38,618 bases of DNA from a virus. Position numbers and translations under genes: made by a program. Below the pieces are notes generated by a model. That model saw only the letters and a list, made by a program, of their open reading frames with translations. It was not told the origin of the DNA and made no database searches. The stretch lies in the IMG/VR virus record IMGVR_UViG_3300022221_000016, positions 1-38,618 of that record. One strand, written 5' to 3'. Shown here one piece after another: positions 31,176 to 38,616 of this stretch. How positions within the stretch are numbered: the stretch's first letter is position 1; every line of letters starts with the position of its first letter.

Positions 31176-31382
31176 TTACTCCAGATTCAGCAGTCGGGCC
31201 ATGTCGGCCAGCTCTTTGATAAATTGAAACGCATCGTCCATGCTGCTATCCAGCAGATTGACTGCCTGGTCCAGATTTTCTTCTTCACAGGCCAGGTGTT
31301 CGTTTTCATCCAGCACCAGGGCGCGACGTAATATGCCCTCGGCCATTGGACAGATGACAGGTTTAGGCGGCAGTCCGTACAT
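31176..31382 (-). CDS. Hypothetical small early protein
   Basis: A 68-residue protein: MYGLPPKPVICPMAEGILRRALVLDENEHLACEEENLDQAVNLLDSSMDDAFQFIKELADMARLL. Acidic, helical. I chose the ATG at 31382, just after the upstream stop; the longer frame to 31571 lies inside the upstream gene. No family recognised. Confidence 0.72.
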   Translation of the reverse strand: MYGLPPKPVICPMAEGILRRALVLDENEHLACEEENLDQAVNLLDSSMDDAFQFIKELADMARLLNLE

Positions 31383-31386
31383 GACA

Positions 31387-31701
31387 CTACACCCGTAATT
31401 CGCTATGAACCGACACGCCATTATCATGCAGTTTTTTACATGATGGACAAATTCGGTTGTGCTTGCCTTCTGATGCAAATTTTGTCTTACAGCGCAAGCA
31501 CGGTATTTTGTCACCTGTATTTTTGCAGCTTGATTTCGGCTTGCTGACAAACACATAGCACTCCAGGCCATATTTAACAGCCGTTACAGATCGGTTTAGC
31601 CTGACAGCCATTTCCTCAATCGGTAAATTCTTGGCGTGCATCTCGATCAACAACACTTTGTCATCTTCTGACCATCGACTGTTTCTTTTTGCTATTTCCA
31701 T
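31387..31701 (-). CDS. SANT/Myb-like HTH plus zinc-ribbon protein
   Basis: A 104-residue protein. Residues 5-45: NSRWSEDDKVLLIEMHAKNLPIEEMAVRLNRSVTAVKYGL, a SANT/Myb-like DNA-binding helix bundle with the typical W and 'RS..AV' pattern. Residues 67-92: PCLRCKTKFASEGKHNRICPSCKKLH, a four-Cys zinc ribbon. A small DNA-binding regulator of the early region is likely. GGAGATGAGTT lies just before the ATG, and the ATG overlaps the start-less zinc-finger frame (31661-31903). Confidence 0.88.
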   Translation of the reverse strand: MEIAKRNSRWSEDDKVLLIEMHAKNLPIEEMAVRLNRSVTAVKYGLECYVFVSKPKSSCKNTGDKIPCLRCKTKFASEGKHNRICPSCKKLHDNGVSVHSELRV

Positions 31702-31903
31702 AACTCATCTCCTGTTTTAAAAATGGTGGAGACCTCTCAGCCTCCGCGCCCGGAGTGAACGCCTCAGCGTGCGCTTGACCGGATAGGCAGGATCGCCTGC
31801 TACGGAGCTGCCTCTTGTATCCGTAACAAGCCCGACAGGCATTAACCAGGACTGTCGACTCCCGCTGACATTCATCACAGCCAAATGACCGACTGTCAGT
31901 AGG
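31661..31903 (-). pseudogene. Open zinc-finger frame without a start codon
   Basis: Between stops, the frame is open for 80 codons. Its residues 8-28 read like a zinc ribbon: Cys9-x-x-Cys12, then ten residues and Cys23-x-x-Cys26, followed by YGYKRQLRSRRSC. None of the codons before Cys9 is ATG, GTG, TTG or CTG. Either the 5' end was lost by frameshift (pseudogene), an unusual initiation is used, or the frame is chance. The RNA-structure density in the same bases is high. It overlaps the start of the SANT-type gene. Confidence 0.35.
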
Positions 31904-31995
31904 TCACCGGTTGTTAGAGGTCAGTGGCAACCGGCCCTATCTGCGGGTGTTGTTAGCGACACCGCCCGCTGGTCGCCCCTTTGCAGGGTAGATAT
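31702..31995 (-). other. Structured, gene-poor stretch in the early operon
   Basis: 294 bp without a canonical gene, in an operon whose other genes overlap. Perfect stems include CCGGTTG/CAACCGG (31907-31934), GGTGT/ACACC around GTTGTTAGCG (31946-31963), and GCAGG-ATCG-CCTGC (31787-31800). Conservation of structure would be needed to call an RNA. A 52-codon frame (31727-31885) lacks a ribosome site. Confidence 0.5.
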
Positions 31996-32172
31996 TTACA
32001 GTTTTTTTCTGCGTCGTTTTTGTTTGAGGTACAACTGCTCTTCGATCTTTCGTGCTGCACTGATCGCCTGTGACTGTGTACCCTGTCTGAACACACGCAC
32101 CGGCGTGCCATATTTGCCAGACACATCCAGCACCCAGCCGTCACCCTTTTGTTCGACTACGTTGATAGTCAT
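31996..32172 (-). CDS. Small early protein (58 residues)
   Basis: MTINVVEQKGDGWVLDVSG... ends in a basic KQKRRRKKL. The start shares ATGA with the stop of the Gam-like gene, which strongly supports reality. The pattern (two or three strands, then a helix AISAARKIEEQLYLK) resembles small arc-like or AP2-type phage proteins, but no family can be named. A longer frame at 31953-32144 over the same bases is Cys-rich by chance. Confidence 0.72.
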   Translation of the reverse strand: MTINVVEQKGDGWVLDVSGKYGTPVRVFRQGTQSQAISAARKIEEQLYLKQKRRRKKL

Positions 32173-32699
32173 GCCTCAGTCTCCTCGTGTTTCTCTTTCA
32201 ACAGCGCCTTGACCAGCTTATCCACATTGCTGTCAGTGATCGTGATCACGACCTTGTCATCATCGTCTTCAATCTTGACGCCCAGCTTTTTTAGCTGATC
32301 GGCTGTCAGGTTGCCGAGCGCCTTTTTAACAACTGTCTCGGTCTTCTTGATCAGCGCGTCTTCCATGTCAGGCAAGTGTTTGTGGATTCGCTCGATCACT
32401 TTATCGTCGTCGTTGATTAACAGCTTGCCTTTTGCCTTGCTGTACCCAACACGGATACCGCTGAGCACCTGCGTGCGCGGTTTGACAAACAGGCCGGGGT
32501 TCGCTTCAATGGTGCTGCGCAGCGTCGACTCGATGGTCTTTACCGTCCGCACGGCGGCTTTGATGCCGCGCAGATGTTGCCGGTTAACATCGGCCAACTC
32601 TGCCTCCAGCGCCTGTACACGCTGGGTCACGAGGTCGACGGCATCCGCATACTGCGTCGCAAATCGTTCTATTTTTTCCAGTTCACTTTGTTGCGACAT
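32169..32699 (-). CDS. Gam-like host-nuclease inhibitor
   Basis: A 176-residue protein. Residues 1-70 form a coiled coil (ALEAELADVNRQHLRGIKAAVRTVKTIESTLRSTIEANPGLF). Then GIRVGYSKAKGKLLINDDDKVIERIHKHLP, followed by LIKKTETVVKKALGNLTADQLKKLGVKIEDDDDKVVITI. Architecture, length and position match Mu Gam (174 residues), which binds double-stranded DNA ends like Ku and blocks exonucleases. Sequence identity to Mu Gam itself seems low. It starts seven bases after the previous stop. Confidence 0.72.
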   Translation of the reverse strand: MSQQSELEKIERFATQYADAVDLVTQRVQALEAELADVNRQHLRGIKAAVRTVKTIESTLRSTIEANPGLFVKPRTQVLSGIRVGYSKAKGKLLINDDDKVIERIHKHLPDMEDALIKKTETVVKKALGNLTADQLKKLGVKIEDDDDKVVITITDSNVDKLVKALLKEKHEETEA

Positions 32700-32706
32700 G
32701 CTCCAC

Positions 32707-33057
32707 CTATATGTTTAATCCAAGCTGCCCGGCAATATCTGGCAGCGATTTCTTTTTCATCGCCGCGACCTGCTTGAGTGTGGTCATGGCACGATCAAAC
32801 AAAAACCGACACGTCTCATGCAGCTCATCATCGTTGACTGCAATAAAGTACCCGGTGTGTGGCGTGCCACAGATGGCGTGTCCCTCTTCTCGCAGCTGTT
32901 GGATAAGCTCGCGCAGGTGACGCTCGGCAACCGCGTCGGATTCGCCGCCCAGGATTACCGCCACCAGGTCTTTACCATTGATACCGTTGCTGCGGCCCAC
33001 ATGATGCGTGAGCGCAGACAACAGCGACTGGCTGTGCAGCTTGTTATGCAGAGACAT
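32707..33057 (-). CDS. Winged-helix-like early protein
   Basis: A 116-residue protein. LLSALTHHVGRSNGINGKDLVAVILGGESDAVAERHLRELIQQLREEGHAICGTPHTGYFIA matches a winged helix-turn-helix of the type with Gly-Tyr-Phe wing end. C-terminal helix LFDRAMTTLKQVAAMKKKSLPDIAGQLG. Common next to Gam in Mu-like phages; probable DNA binding. Confidence 0.82.
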   Translation of the reverse strand: MSLHNKLHSQSLLSALTHHVGRSNGINGKDLVAVILGGESDAVAERHLRELIQQLREEGHAICGTPHTGYFIAVNDDELHETCRFLFDRAMTTLKQVAAMKKKSLPDIAGQLGLNI

Positions 33058-33262
33058 GACGCTTCATCTCCGGTGATAACAGCGTGGCGTCAATGCCGAT
33101 CACTTCCTCATCGTCATCAAATGTTACCGGCTCCGGCTGTCTATCGCCGAGCATTCTGATTCGTTGGTCTTTCCGGCAGACCGGACAAAGACCATCAACC
33201 AGATGCAAGTCGTTCAGTCCGCCACACAACCCTTCGCAATACCCTGCTGTATCAGTATTCAT
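33044..33262 (-). CDS. Small Cys-containing early protein
   Basis: A 72-residue protein: MNTDTAGYCEGLCGGLNDLHLVDGLCPVCRKD has Cys-x3-Cys...Cys-x-x-Cys and could bind one zinc ion. The remainder is acidic. Overlaps the outer-membrane gene stop by 4 bases (ATGA) and the winged-helix gene by 14. Confidence 0.78.
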   Translation of the reverse strand: MNTDTAGYCEGLCGGLNDLHLVDGLCPVCRKDQRIRMLGDRQPEPVTFDDDEEVIGIDATLLSPEMKRHVSA

Positions 33263-33702
33263 TGCTTTCCTCCGAGCGTTATCTCTAGTTGAGTAAACAG
33301 CACGCCATCGAATTGGTTATACGATGGCAGCGCCAGGACGTTGATTTTTATGCCGCGATATCCCAGTGTCAGCATTGGTGCGATAACAGCAACGGTTGCA
33401 TTTTGGTAGCCTGTCAGGCCGCCAGTCATGATGCCCGGCGCGATGATCGCGTCGCCTTTGATTATGTCTTTTCGGATGCCGACCAAAATATAATTCGTTT
33501 GCCTGAAGTAGCTGTTGGTGTAAGCGCCAACCGCGACGAATTGGTTGTCGACCTGATAAGTAAATCCCACACCACTATTACGTTCGTTCCAAACGTGTGA
33601 CGGATTGCTATGGCGCGAAATGCCACTCAACTGCAGGCTCAGTTCACCGGCCTGCAGGTTGGTAACAAACAATATCAATAGCGCAATGATTGAGTGTTTC
33701 AT
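33259..33702 (-). CDS. PagP-like outer-membrane beta-barrel
   Basis: A 147-residue protein with a signal peptide (MKHSIIALLILFVTNLQAGE, cleavage about Ala18). The mature part has alternating beta pattern throughout: NERNSGVGFTYQVDNQFVAVGAYTNSYFRQTNYILVGI, then APGIMTGGLTGYQ and IAPMLTLGYRGIKINVLALPSY. Compared with PagP, the NERxxGxGF, GYxNS (in place of the catalytic Asp-Ser), GLTGY, PML and final strand are similar, and His31 could match the catalytic His. It may modify lipid A or hinder superinfection; activity is doubtful because Asn replaces Asp. AGGAGTAGCACATG gives a good start. Confidence 0.78.
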   Translation of the reverse strand: MKHSIIALLILFVTNLQAGELSLQLSGISRHSNPSHVWNERNSGVGFTYQVDNQFVAVGAYTNSYFRQTNYILVGIRKDIIKGDAIIAPGIMTGGLTGYQNATVAVIAPMLTLGYRGIKINVLALPSYNQFDGVLFTQLEITLGGKQ

Positions 33703-33705
33703 GTG

Positions 33706-33987
33706 CTACTCCTTAACGACTTCTGCCGTGACAGTGTTGCCTGACAGATTTTTGATAACCGCCGCTGCTTCTTGCGCATCAGGTCCGTGCGCGATGACAC
33801 GCACACATTGATGATTGACCGCGTAGATGATGGCGTTGATCCTTTGCCCTACACCTCTGTAGACCATCTGATCAGAGTATCGGGTGGCGCTGGCGTTGTA
33901 GGCTGCGTGCAACCAGGTGCTGTACGACTCAACTCCATCCGGCGCTTTGAACATGCCGGACGATGTATCGATATAGATAATGCTCAT
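33706..33987 (-). CDS. HPr-like small protein without the active-site histidine motif
   Basis: A 93-residue protein. Its second half, QRINAIIYAVNHQCVRVIAHGPDAQEAAAVIKNL (residues 48-81), resembles HPr (AKSIxxIxxLxxxxGxxVxIxAxGxDAxEAxxxIxxL). The first half has LHAAYNASATRY where HPr has (G)LHARPAA, so the phosphorylatable His region is altered: His is kept, Arg-Pro is not. It could mimic HPr to bind PTS partners or simply share the fold. GGAGGT precedes the ATG. Confidence 0.72.
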   Translation of the reverse strand: MSIIYIDTSSGMFKAPDGVESYSTWLHAAYNASATRYSDQMVYRGVGQRINAIIYAVNHQCVRVIAHGPDAQEAAAVIKNLSGNTVTAEVVKE

Positions 33988-34364
33988 GTCACCTCCATTG
34001 TGTTGATTGGTTTTGCTTTTGGCCGGAAACAACTTTTCCGATTTGACTGGTGCTTTTTGTGATGTAATGGCTCTACATGGGCACCGCCCCGAAAGACGAT
34101 CTGATCGTCGCCATCCAGCTCTTCCTGCAGGGCGTGCAAATCTTCCGTGTACATGAACTCAGCCACCGCCTCTTGTTGTTGCAACAGCGGCAGGAATTCC
34201 GGAACTTTTTTCTCTCCCTGCCAAAGACAATCAGGTTGTGCAAAGTCCCACGTCATCATGAACAGGAACAGATTGAAGCTGACGCCCGTGAACCGAACGC
34301 GCTGGTCTTCGTAGATATCAGCCCAATAGTCGATCACTTCGTCGGGATATCTGAACAGATACAT
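33984..34364 (-). CDS. Hypothetical early phage protein
   Basis: A 126-residue protein: MYLFRYPDEVIDYWADIYEDQRVRFTGVSFNLFLFMMTWDFAQPDCLW..., ending with basic, His-rich HHKKHQSNRKSC. AGGAGG lies 4-9 bases before the ATG at 34364. No family recognised. It overlaps the HPr-like gene by 4 bases. Confidence 0.8.
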   Translation of the reverse strand: MYLFRYPDEVIDYWADIYEDQRVRFTGVSFNLFLFMMTWDFAQPDCLWQGEKKVPEFLPLLQQQEAVAEFMYTEDLHALQEELDGDDQIVFRGGAHVEPLHHKKHQSNRKSCFRPKAKPINTMEVT

Positions 34365-34366
34365 GC

Positions 34367-34699
34367 TCACCTCCTGTAATTGGGGCAACCACTGCGACAT
34401 GCTTTAAACAACTTCACGCGCATCGGATTGGTGGCGGCGAACGGCTGGCGCTGATGGGTTAAACACACATCGCCAGGCATCTCGCCCATAACCGGACACA
34501 CCACCGATTTATTCATCAACGCACCGCATACTGCCTGTTGAACCGCAGTTAAATCGCCCTTGTATGTGCCTTTCAGCACCTGGTTGACTGTTGTTGCCGA
34601 ATAACCAATCCTCTGCGAGACCTTTTTTTGTGAAGTGCAATCGCACGCTTCACGCAGGACATCGACCCAATTATCTTCAACGGCTGCAGCATTAGTCAT
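34367..34699 (-). CDS. Helix-turn-helix DNA-binding protein
   Basis: A 110-residue protein. SQKKVSQRIGYSATTVNQVLKGTYKGDLTAVQQAV (residues ~24-58) is an XRE-like helix-turn-helix. The C-terminal third has Cys-containing VVCPVMGEMPGDVCLTHQ and FKACRSGCPNYRR, a probable zinc site. Proteins of this kind follow B in other Mu-like phages. I chose the ATG at 34699, which overlaps the preceding stop by 8 bases. Confidence 0.87.
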   Translation of the reverse strand: MTNAAAVEDNWVDVLREACDCTSQKKVSQRIGYSATTVNQVLKGTYKGDLTAVQQAVCGALMNKSVVCPVMGEMPGDVCLTHQRQPFAATNPMRVKLFKACRSGCPNYRR

Positions 34700-35327
34700 T
34701 GGCCACCTCCGTGACGTTTGGTGCCCACACCACTTGTCCAATATTTGGATCAAAGAGCTGGCTCACGCGCAGGATGATTGGCGGCAGCGGGCCGGAGTAT
34801 CGAGATATAATCAAGGTATATCGTTTCTCGCCGTTTGTTTTCCCCTCCTGCTTGAGATATCCGGCCTTGCATAAGTACGACAGGTAACGTCGGGTATCTT
34901 TGACTGAGACGGTCACATTACCTGCGGAGGCAACACCGGCGAGTTCGGAGGCGGTGAACTGCTTGAGTACTTTGATACCCCGCCACATGTTTTCGCGCCC
35001 GCGCCCACGCGTTACTTCTGCGCCGTTTCTGTCAAGCCGAGGCGCGTCTACACCAGGGTCTTTTATTAATATCCAGATCATCCTTTTGAACTGGCCGGAA
35101 TTGACTGCGGTGTCGTTCGGTTCATTTTTCGACAGATACCCCGCCAACTGCAGGCTGCTCACATAGGTGCGTATCGTTTGTATGTTGATGCGCGTCACGC
35201 CTTCAATGTCCAGGATTGTGAACTGCTTTAGTTGGCGGATAGCTTGCCATATTACCTGCCTGCCTTCTGGTCGCTTTGCATCAGCGACCAGGTTGGCAGG
35301 TTTGCGCCCAGGGTGTTTAGATGCCAT
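34692..35327 (-). CDS. Tandem winged-helix protein
   Basis: A 211-residue protein with an internal duplication: VIWQAIRQLKQFTILDIEG...TIRTYVSSLQLAGYL (residues ~25-64) and MWRGIKVLKQFTASELAGVA...DTRRYLSYLCKAGYL (~115-158). Each is a helix-turn-helix with the same KQFT and AGYL landmarks. The duplication suggests binding to direct or inverted repeats as a monomer. Unnamed family commonly adjacent to A/B in Mu-like phages. Confidence 0.85.
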   Translation of the reverse strand: MASKHPGRKPANLVADAKRPEGRQVIWQAIRQLKQFTILDIEGVTRINIQTIRTYVSSLQLAGYLSKNEPNDTAVNSGQFKRMIWILIKDPGVDAPRLDRNGAEVTRGRGRENMWRGIKVLKQFTASELAGVASAGNVTVSVKDTRRYLSYLCKAGYLKQEGKTNGEKRYTLIISRYSGPLPPIILRVSQLFDPNIGQVVWAPNVTEVAND

Positions 35328-35577
35328 TCGCAGCCTCCTGGTCCGGCGTTAAACCAAGACGACGCAACAACAGCCGTGCTGCGTGATACGCTTCCTTGAA
35401 GCTGCCGCAGATATAGACCTGACACACATCCCAATCGTCATAATCAAACACATCTCCATCAAACGTATGCGGATACGTATCAACTTGCAGCATGCCGTCA
35501 TCATCACGCCAGATACGGTCTCGCAGGATGGGTGACAGTTCGACGATATCTTGCTGATTCGTTACAAGTCTCACCAT
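35317..35577 (-). CDS. Hypothetical early protein after B
   Basis: An 86-residue protein, MVRLVTNQQDIVELSPILRDRIWRDDDGMLQVDTYPHTFDGDVFDYDDWDVCQVY..., acidic centre, then a helix FKEAYHAARLLLRRLGL. I chose the ATG at 35577, one base after the B stop; the longer frame to 35655 lies inside B. Family unknown. Confidence 0.78.
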   Translation of the reverse strand: MVRLVTNQQDIVELSPILRDRIWRDDDGMLQVDTYPHTFDGDVFDYDDWDVCQVYICGSFKEAYHAARLLLRRLGLTPDQEAANGI

Positions 35578-35578
35578 G

Positions 35579-36328
35579 TCACACCTTCCGAACCGGTGCG
35601 TTGCCGGTAAACAACTCTCGGCCACCCCAGGATTGACTGTCCATCTGTTCCGCACCTTCGGTCAGCGCGACCTGTCTGATGCGCTCAATGTTGACGCAGA
35701 TACGACGGATGCCGCCGTTACACTGCTGCTGTACCAGGGCCAGTAGATCGTCGGCGATATCGACGTCGCCACTGTATAACTTCACGAGTTGACGCATATC
35801 GGCAACACTGGCTGGCTGAGCAGGCTTCCAATCCAGCACACGGTTGTGAAATCGTTCGTATGGTTGCAGACTTTTTTCAAGATGTTCCTCTCCGATGATC
35901 AGGATGGGCGCATTGCTGGATTCATAAATGTCGCGGATGATCTCGACATAACCTTTGGCGACCACATGATCCATCTCGTCGATGATGAGAGGTCGACCGG
36001 ACAAGGAGAGTTGCTCGGCGATCTGGTCGGTCATCTCATACATCACTTTGGCTGGTTTGACGCCCATCTCCTTCAGGATATTTTGCAGCAGGGCCTTGCC
36101 AGTCCAGGTACGTTTAACTTCCACGTAATAGGCGCGGTGTGTGTTGGCGGCGTAGGCTGCCGAGACTGACTTGCCGATGCCTGAGTAACCATAGAAGGCG
36201 ATGATGCCGGGGAGGTGCTGCGGACGATTAATTGCCGTCGTCAGCGCCTGGTTGCACAGCGCCACGTTGGTCAGTGGCGCGATGGTCATGGGTAGTTCGA
36301 GATTGACAACATTGTTTTTTGGGTTCAT
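35579..36328 (-). CDS. B: Transposition ATPase B (MuB-like AAA+)
   Basis: A 249-residue AAA+ ATPase. Walker A GYSGIGKS (residues 47-54), Walker B PLIIDEMDH (113-121), sensor 1 region LIIGEEHL and an arginine finger region RFHNRVLDW. In Mu, B polymerises on target DNA and delivers it to A. Compared with Mu B (312 residues), it lacks the N-terminal helix-turn-helix domain and begins nearly at the ATPase core; this short form is common in FluMu-like phages. The ATG at 36328 is set by AGAGGA; an ATG eight codons earlier is weaker. Confidence 0.95.
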   Translation of the reverse strand: MNPKNNVVNLELPMTIAPLTNVALCNQALTTAINRPQHLPGIIAFYGYSGIGKSVSAAYAANTHRAYYVEVKRTWTGKALLQNILKEMGVKPAKVMYEMTDQIAEQLSLSGRPLIIDEMDHVVAKGYVEIIRDIYESSNAPILIIGEEHLEKSLQPYERFHNRVLDWKPAQPASVADMRQLVKLYSGDVDIADDLLALVQQQCNGGIRRICVNIERIRQVALTEGAEQMDSQSWGGRELFTGNAPVRKV

Positions 36329-36357
36329 ATTTATATCCTCTTTTACACACATTTAAT

Positions 36358-36379
36358 AACCCGCCTCGGCGGGTTTTTT
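36358..36379. terminator. Hairpin between A and B
   Basis: AACCCGCC-TC-GGCGGGTT followed by T6 on the plus strand is a textbook terminator facing right. On the minus strand the same stem is followed by TTATT, a weaker stop. It lies between the A stop (36383) and the B ribosome site. It could attenuate A-to-B read-through or block antisense transcription into A. Confidence 0.6.
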
Positions 36380-36382
36380 CTT

Positions 36383-38563
36383 TCACGCCTGGGCGTCATC
36401 GACCTCCAGGCTGAAGTCGGCAAAAAATCGCTGCATGGATAAATACTCATCGGTCTTCTTGTATCGCGTTAATCCATCGCGCTCCTGATCAGATACGGCC
36501 TGACCACTCTGGATGCGCTGTTCAATGCGCACCCAGCGCTTATAACGGCGTTGCGGATCATCAGATTCGATCACCCTGGCGACGGGTTTGTTGAAATTGG
36601 CCACAAAGCTATCCATGTCCACGTCACTGGTGTTGGTGCGCATATCATCAGCGCGAGCGGCCTGACCTGCAGCATTAAGCGCGGTGGTGGTGTAATCGGT
36701 TGATGGTTTGGGTAACTCGGCGACATTTGCTGAGTTAGTGATTCGGTGTTGCAACACCAGGTCAGCGACGTTTTTCTTGTTGTTACGCTTGGCGTCTTTC
36801 AGCTCATCACGCTGCCTGGCCAGCAGTTTTTTCTGCCCTGCCTTCGCCGCCGATGCCACTTCGGCGCTGTTGATGCCGAGTATCTTGTGCGCCTTGGCAA
36901 CACAGACAAACTCGCCATCCATGTTGTAGACATACAGCCGGCCGATATCATCCGGGTCAATCTTGATGTACACATCATCACCAATGATTGATGCCAGAGT
37001 GGGATCAATATAATTGTGATGTTGATGACGGATGCCGTTCTTGGTGACCGTCTTGGTGCCACCCAGTTCGGCGAGCAAGACATCGAGGGCGCGTTCGTCG
37101 TTGATGCGCTTGACCGGTTGCGTCCATTCATTGGCAACCTGCCAGGGTGATTTACCATTCAGACCGCTGTGTTCATTACGGCCATATTCGTATTCACACC
37201 ATTGGTCCAGTTTCTGCTGCAGCTCTGCAGCAGTCATCGAAACTTCCACGACTTCATCTTTTGACATGATGCGCTGGGCAAAGGATTTGCGTGCTTCGAT
37301 CACTTTTCGTTCGGCGACGTTGTGTCCGATAAAACCGGGCAGCAGATCCAGGATGCCGTGGCTCATGGTCCGCATGGCGCGCTCGATAGTGCCTTTTTGT
37401 TCCGACGCGAAGGGCATACAGAGACGCGGTTCTATCTCCAGGTCTCGCAACACGCCGGTGAATCGCTTGCTGACATAGTCCTTGCCGTTATCGGTTCGCA
37501 CACCATCAGGCAAACCCCATGCGATGACTGCATCACGGAAGGTGTAACACACCGCTTCGGCCTTGGATGTTTTTGAGACCCTGAATTTCAATCTCCGACT
37601 ATACATATCGATGGCACCGATAACGCAGTGCCGCCCATCGGCCAGCATCCAGTCGGCCGGTGTGCTGTCCATCTCCCAGAGCTGGTTGAGATAGGTGATC
37701 TCTTCATGATGCGATCCAAAGGCAGCCATGTAGATGTTCTTCCACTTGTCCGGGTTGGTCATGTAGGTCCAGAGCTGCGCGTTGTCTTCTTTCCAGCTCT
37801 TCATGAATCGTTCTATGGATTTGAGTGACACCACATCGAGGTCAGTGTGTTCAACTTCAAGGAAGCGCTTGACCTTCACGGCCATGATGTGCGGGTTGTT
37901 GATCAGCAGGCCGAGCACGATTTCTTTGAGTTCGGGATTTGTTTCGATCTTGCTCTGGCCTTTGGTCTTGCCGTGGCCGGTGGTCAATCCAGCCAGACCC
38001 TGCTCTTGATACGCTTTGCGCCAGCGCAGAAGGGTGGCGCGATGCAGATGGCGGACACCATCGCGTAATGGCATCCATTCCTGGTGCTGTTGAGGTATGA
38101 CAATCTCGCCGCTGTTGTAGGCATTGACAAAGTCAACGACCACGCTGTTCACCGATGTTTTGTGCAGTCTGGCATAATCGGCCAGGCGGCATAACAACCA
38201 TTCGCGTGCAGCGGCGCGGCTCTTCTGCGGATGATCATCCGGCAATCCGGCCAGCTTTTTCATGCCGTCTTGTTTGACTTTTAAACGCTCATTAACAGCC
38301 GTTTCATCGGCGGTGTGCTGCAGTTCGGTAAACGCCTGCACTGACGCATCATCAAACTGGTTGACATAGTCAACAGCATGCTCGCGCACCAGGTGCGCGC
38401 GGGTTTGTTCCGGTAATGATTCAATGTGATATTCCAGCCCTTTTCCTTTTGCTCTTTTTTGAGATTTCCAATTTTCGCGCTGGGCAGCGATCCTGATACC
38501 GCGATCTGTTCCGGGTATACCGGGCAGTCCGGCAAGTTCGGTAGTTGAATACCACACCTTCAT
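36383..38563 (-). CDS. A: Transposase A (MuA-like DDE recombinase)
   Basis: A 726-residue transposase. N-terminal winged helix KVWYSTTELAGLPGIPGTDRGIRIAAQRENWKSQKR. The catalytic triad is visible: Asp299 (WEMDSTPAD), Asp358 (RTDNGKDY) and Glu394 (KGTIERAMRTMSHG), with 35 residues between the last two. A C-terminal region (SVQEL-free, DDPQRRYKRWVRIEQRIQSGQAVSDQE) corresponds to MuA domain III where B and ClpX interact. It performs strand transfer for integration and replicative transposition. AAGGAGGATGT before the ATG is an excellent ribosome site. Length is a little above MuA (663). Confidence 0.97.
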   Translation of the reverse strand: MKVWYSTTELAGLPGIPGTDRGIRIAAQRENWKSQKRAKGKGLEYHIESLPEQTRAHLVREHAVDYVNQFDDASVQAFTELQHTADETAVNERLKVKQDGMKKLAGLPDDHPQKSRAAAREWLLCRLADYARLHKTSVNSVVVDFVNAYNSGEIVIPQQHQEWMPLRDGVRHLHRATLLRWRKAYQEQGLAGLTTGHGKTKGQSKIETNPELKEIVLGLLINNPHIMAVKVKRFLEVEHTDLDVVSLKSIERFMKSWKEDNAQLWTYMTNPDKWKNIYMAAFGSHHEEITYLNQLWEMDSTPADWMLADGRHCVIGAIDMYSRRLKFRVSKTSKAEAVCYTFRDAVIAWGLPDGVRTDNGKDYVSKRFTGVLRDLEIEPRLCMPFASEQKGTIERAMRTMSHGILDLLPGFIGHNVAERKVIEARKSFAQRIMSKDEVVEVSMTAAELQQKLDQWCEYEYGRNEHSGLNGKSPWQVANEWTQPVKRINDERALDVLLAELGGTKTVTKNGIRHQHHNYIDPTLASIIGDDVYIKIDPDDIGRLYVYNMDGEFVCVAKAHKILGINSAEVASAAKAGQKKLLARQRDELKDAKRNNKKNVADLVLQHRITNSANVAELPKPSTDYTTTALNAAGQAARADDMRTNTSDVDMDSFVANFNKPVARVIESDDPQRRYKRWVRIEQRIQSGQAVSDQERDGLTRYKKTDEYLSMQRFFADFSLEVDDAQA

Positions 38564-38616
38564 ACATCCTCCTTGATAATCAGCTCGAGTTCCGGGCAGT
38601 CAGCTTTGCTGACGTT
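38560..38616 (-). CDS. 3' end of the gene upstream of A (partial)
   Basis: The last 18 codons of a frame, reading NVSKADCPELELIIKEDV and a TGA that shares ATGA with the A start. Overlap with A, as for most genes of this phage, supports it. The rest lies beyond the window; in Mu-like phages a ner-like or small regulatory gene is expected here. Confidence 0.5.
   Translation of the reverse strand, partial: NVSKADCPELELIIKEDV

Noticed and set aside
31702-31995. tRNA or integron attC site
   Set aside because: No cloverleaf with T-loop or anticodon arm can be drawn, and the GTTAG/CTAAC stems do not fit the attC core consensus.
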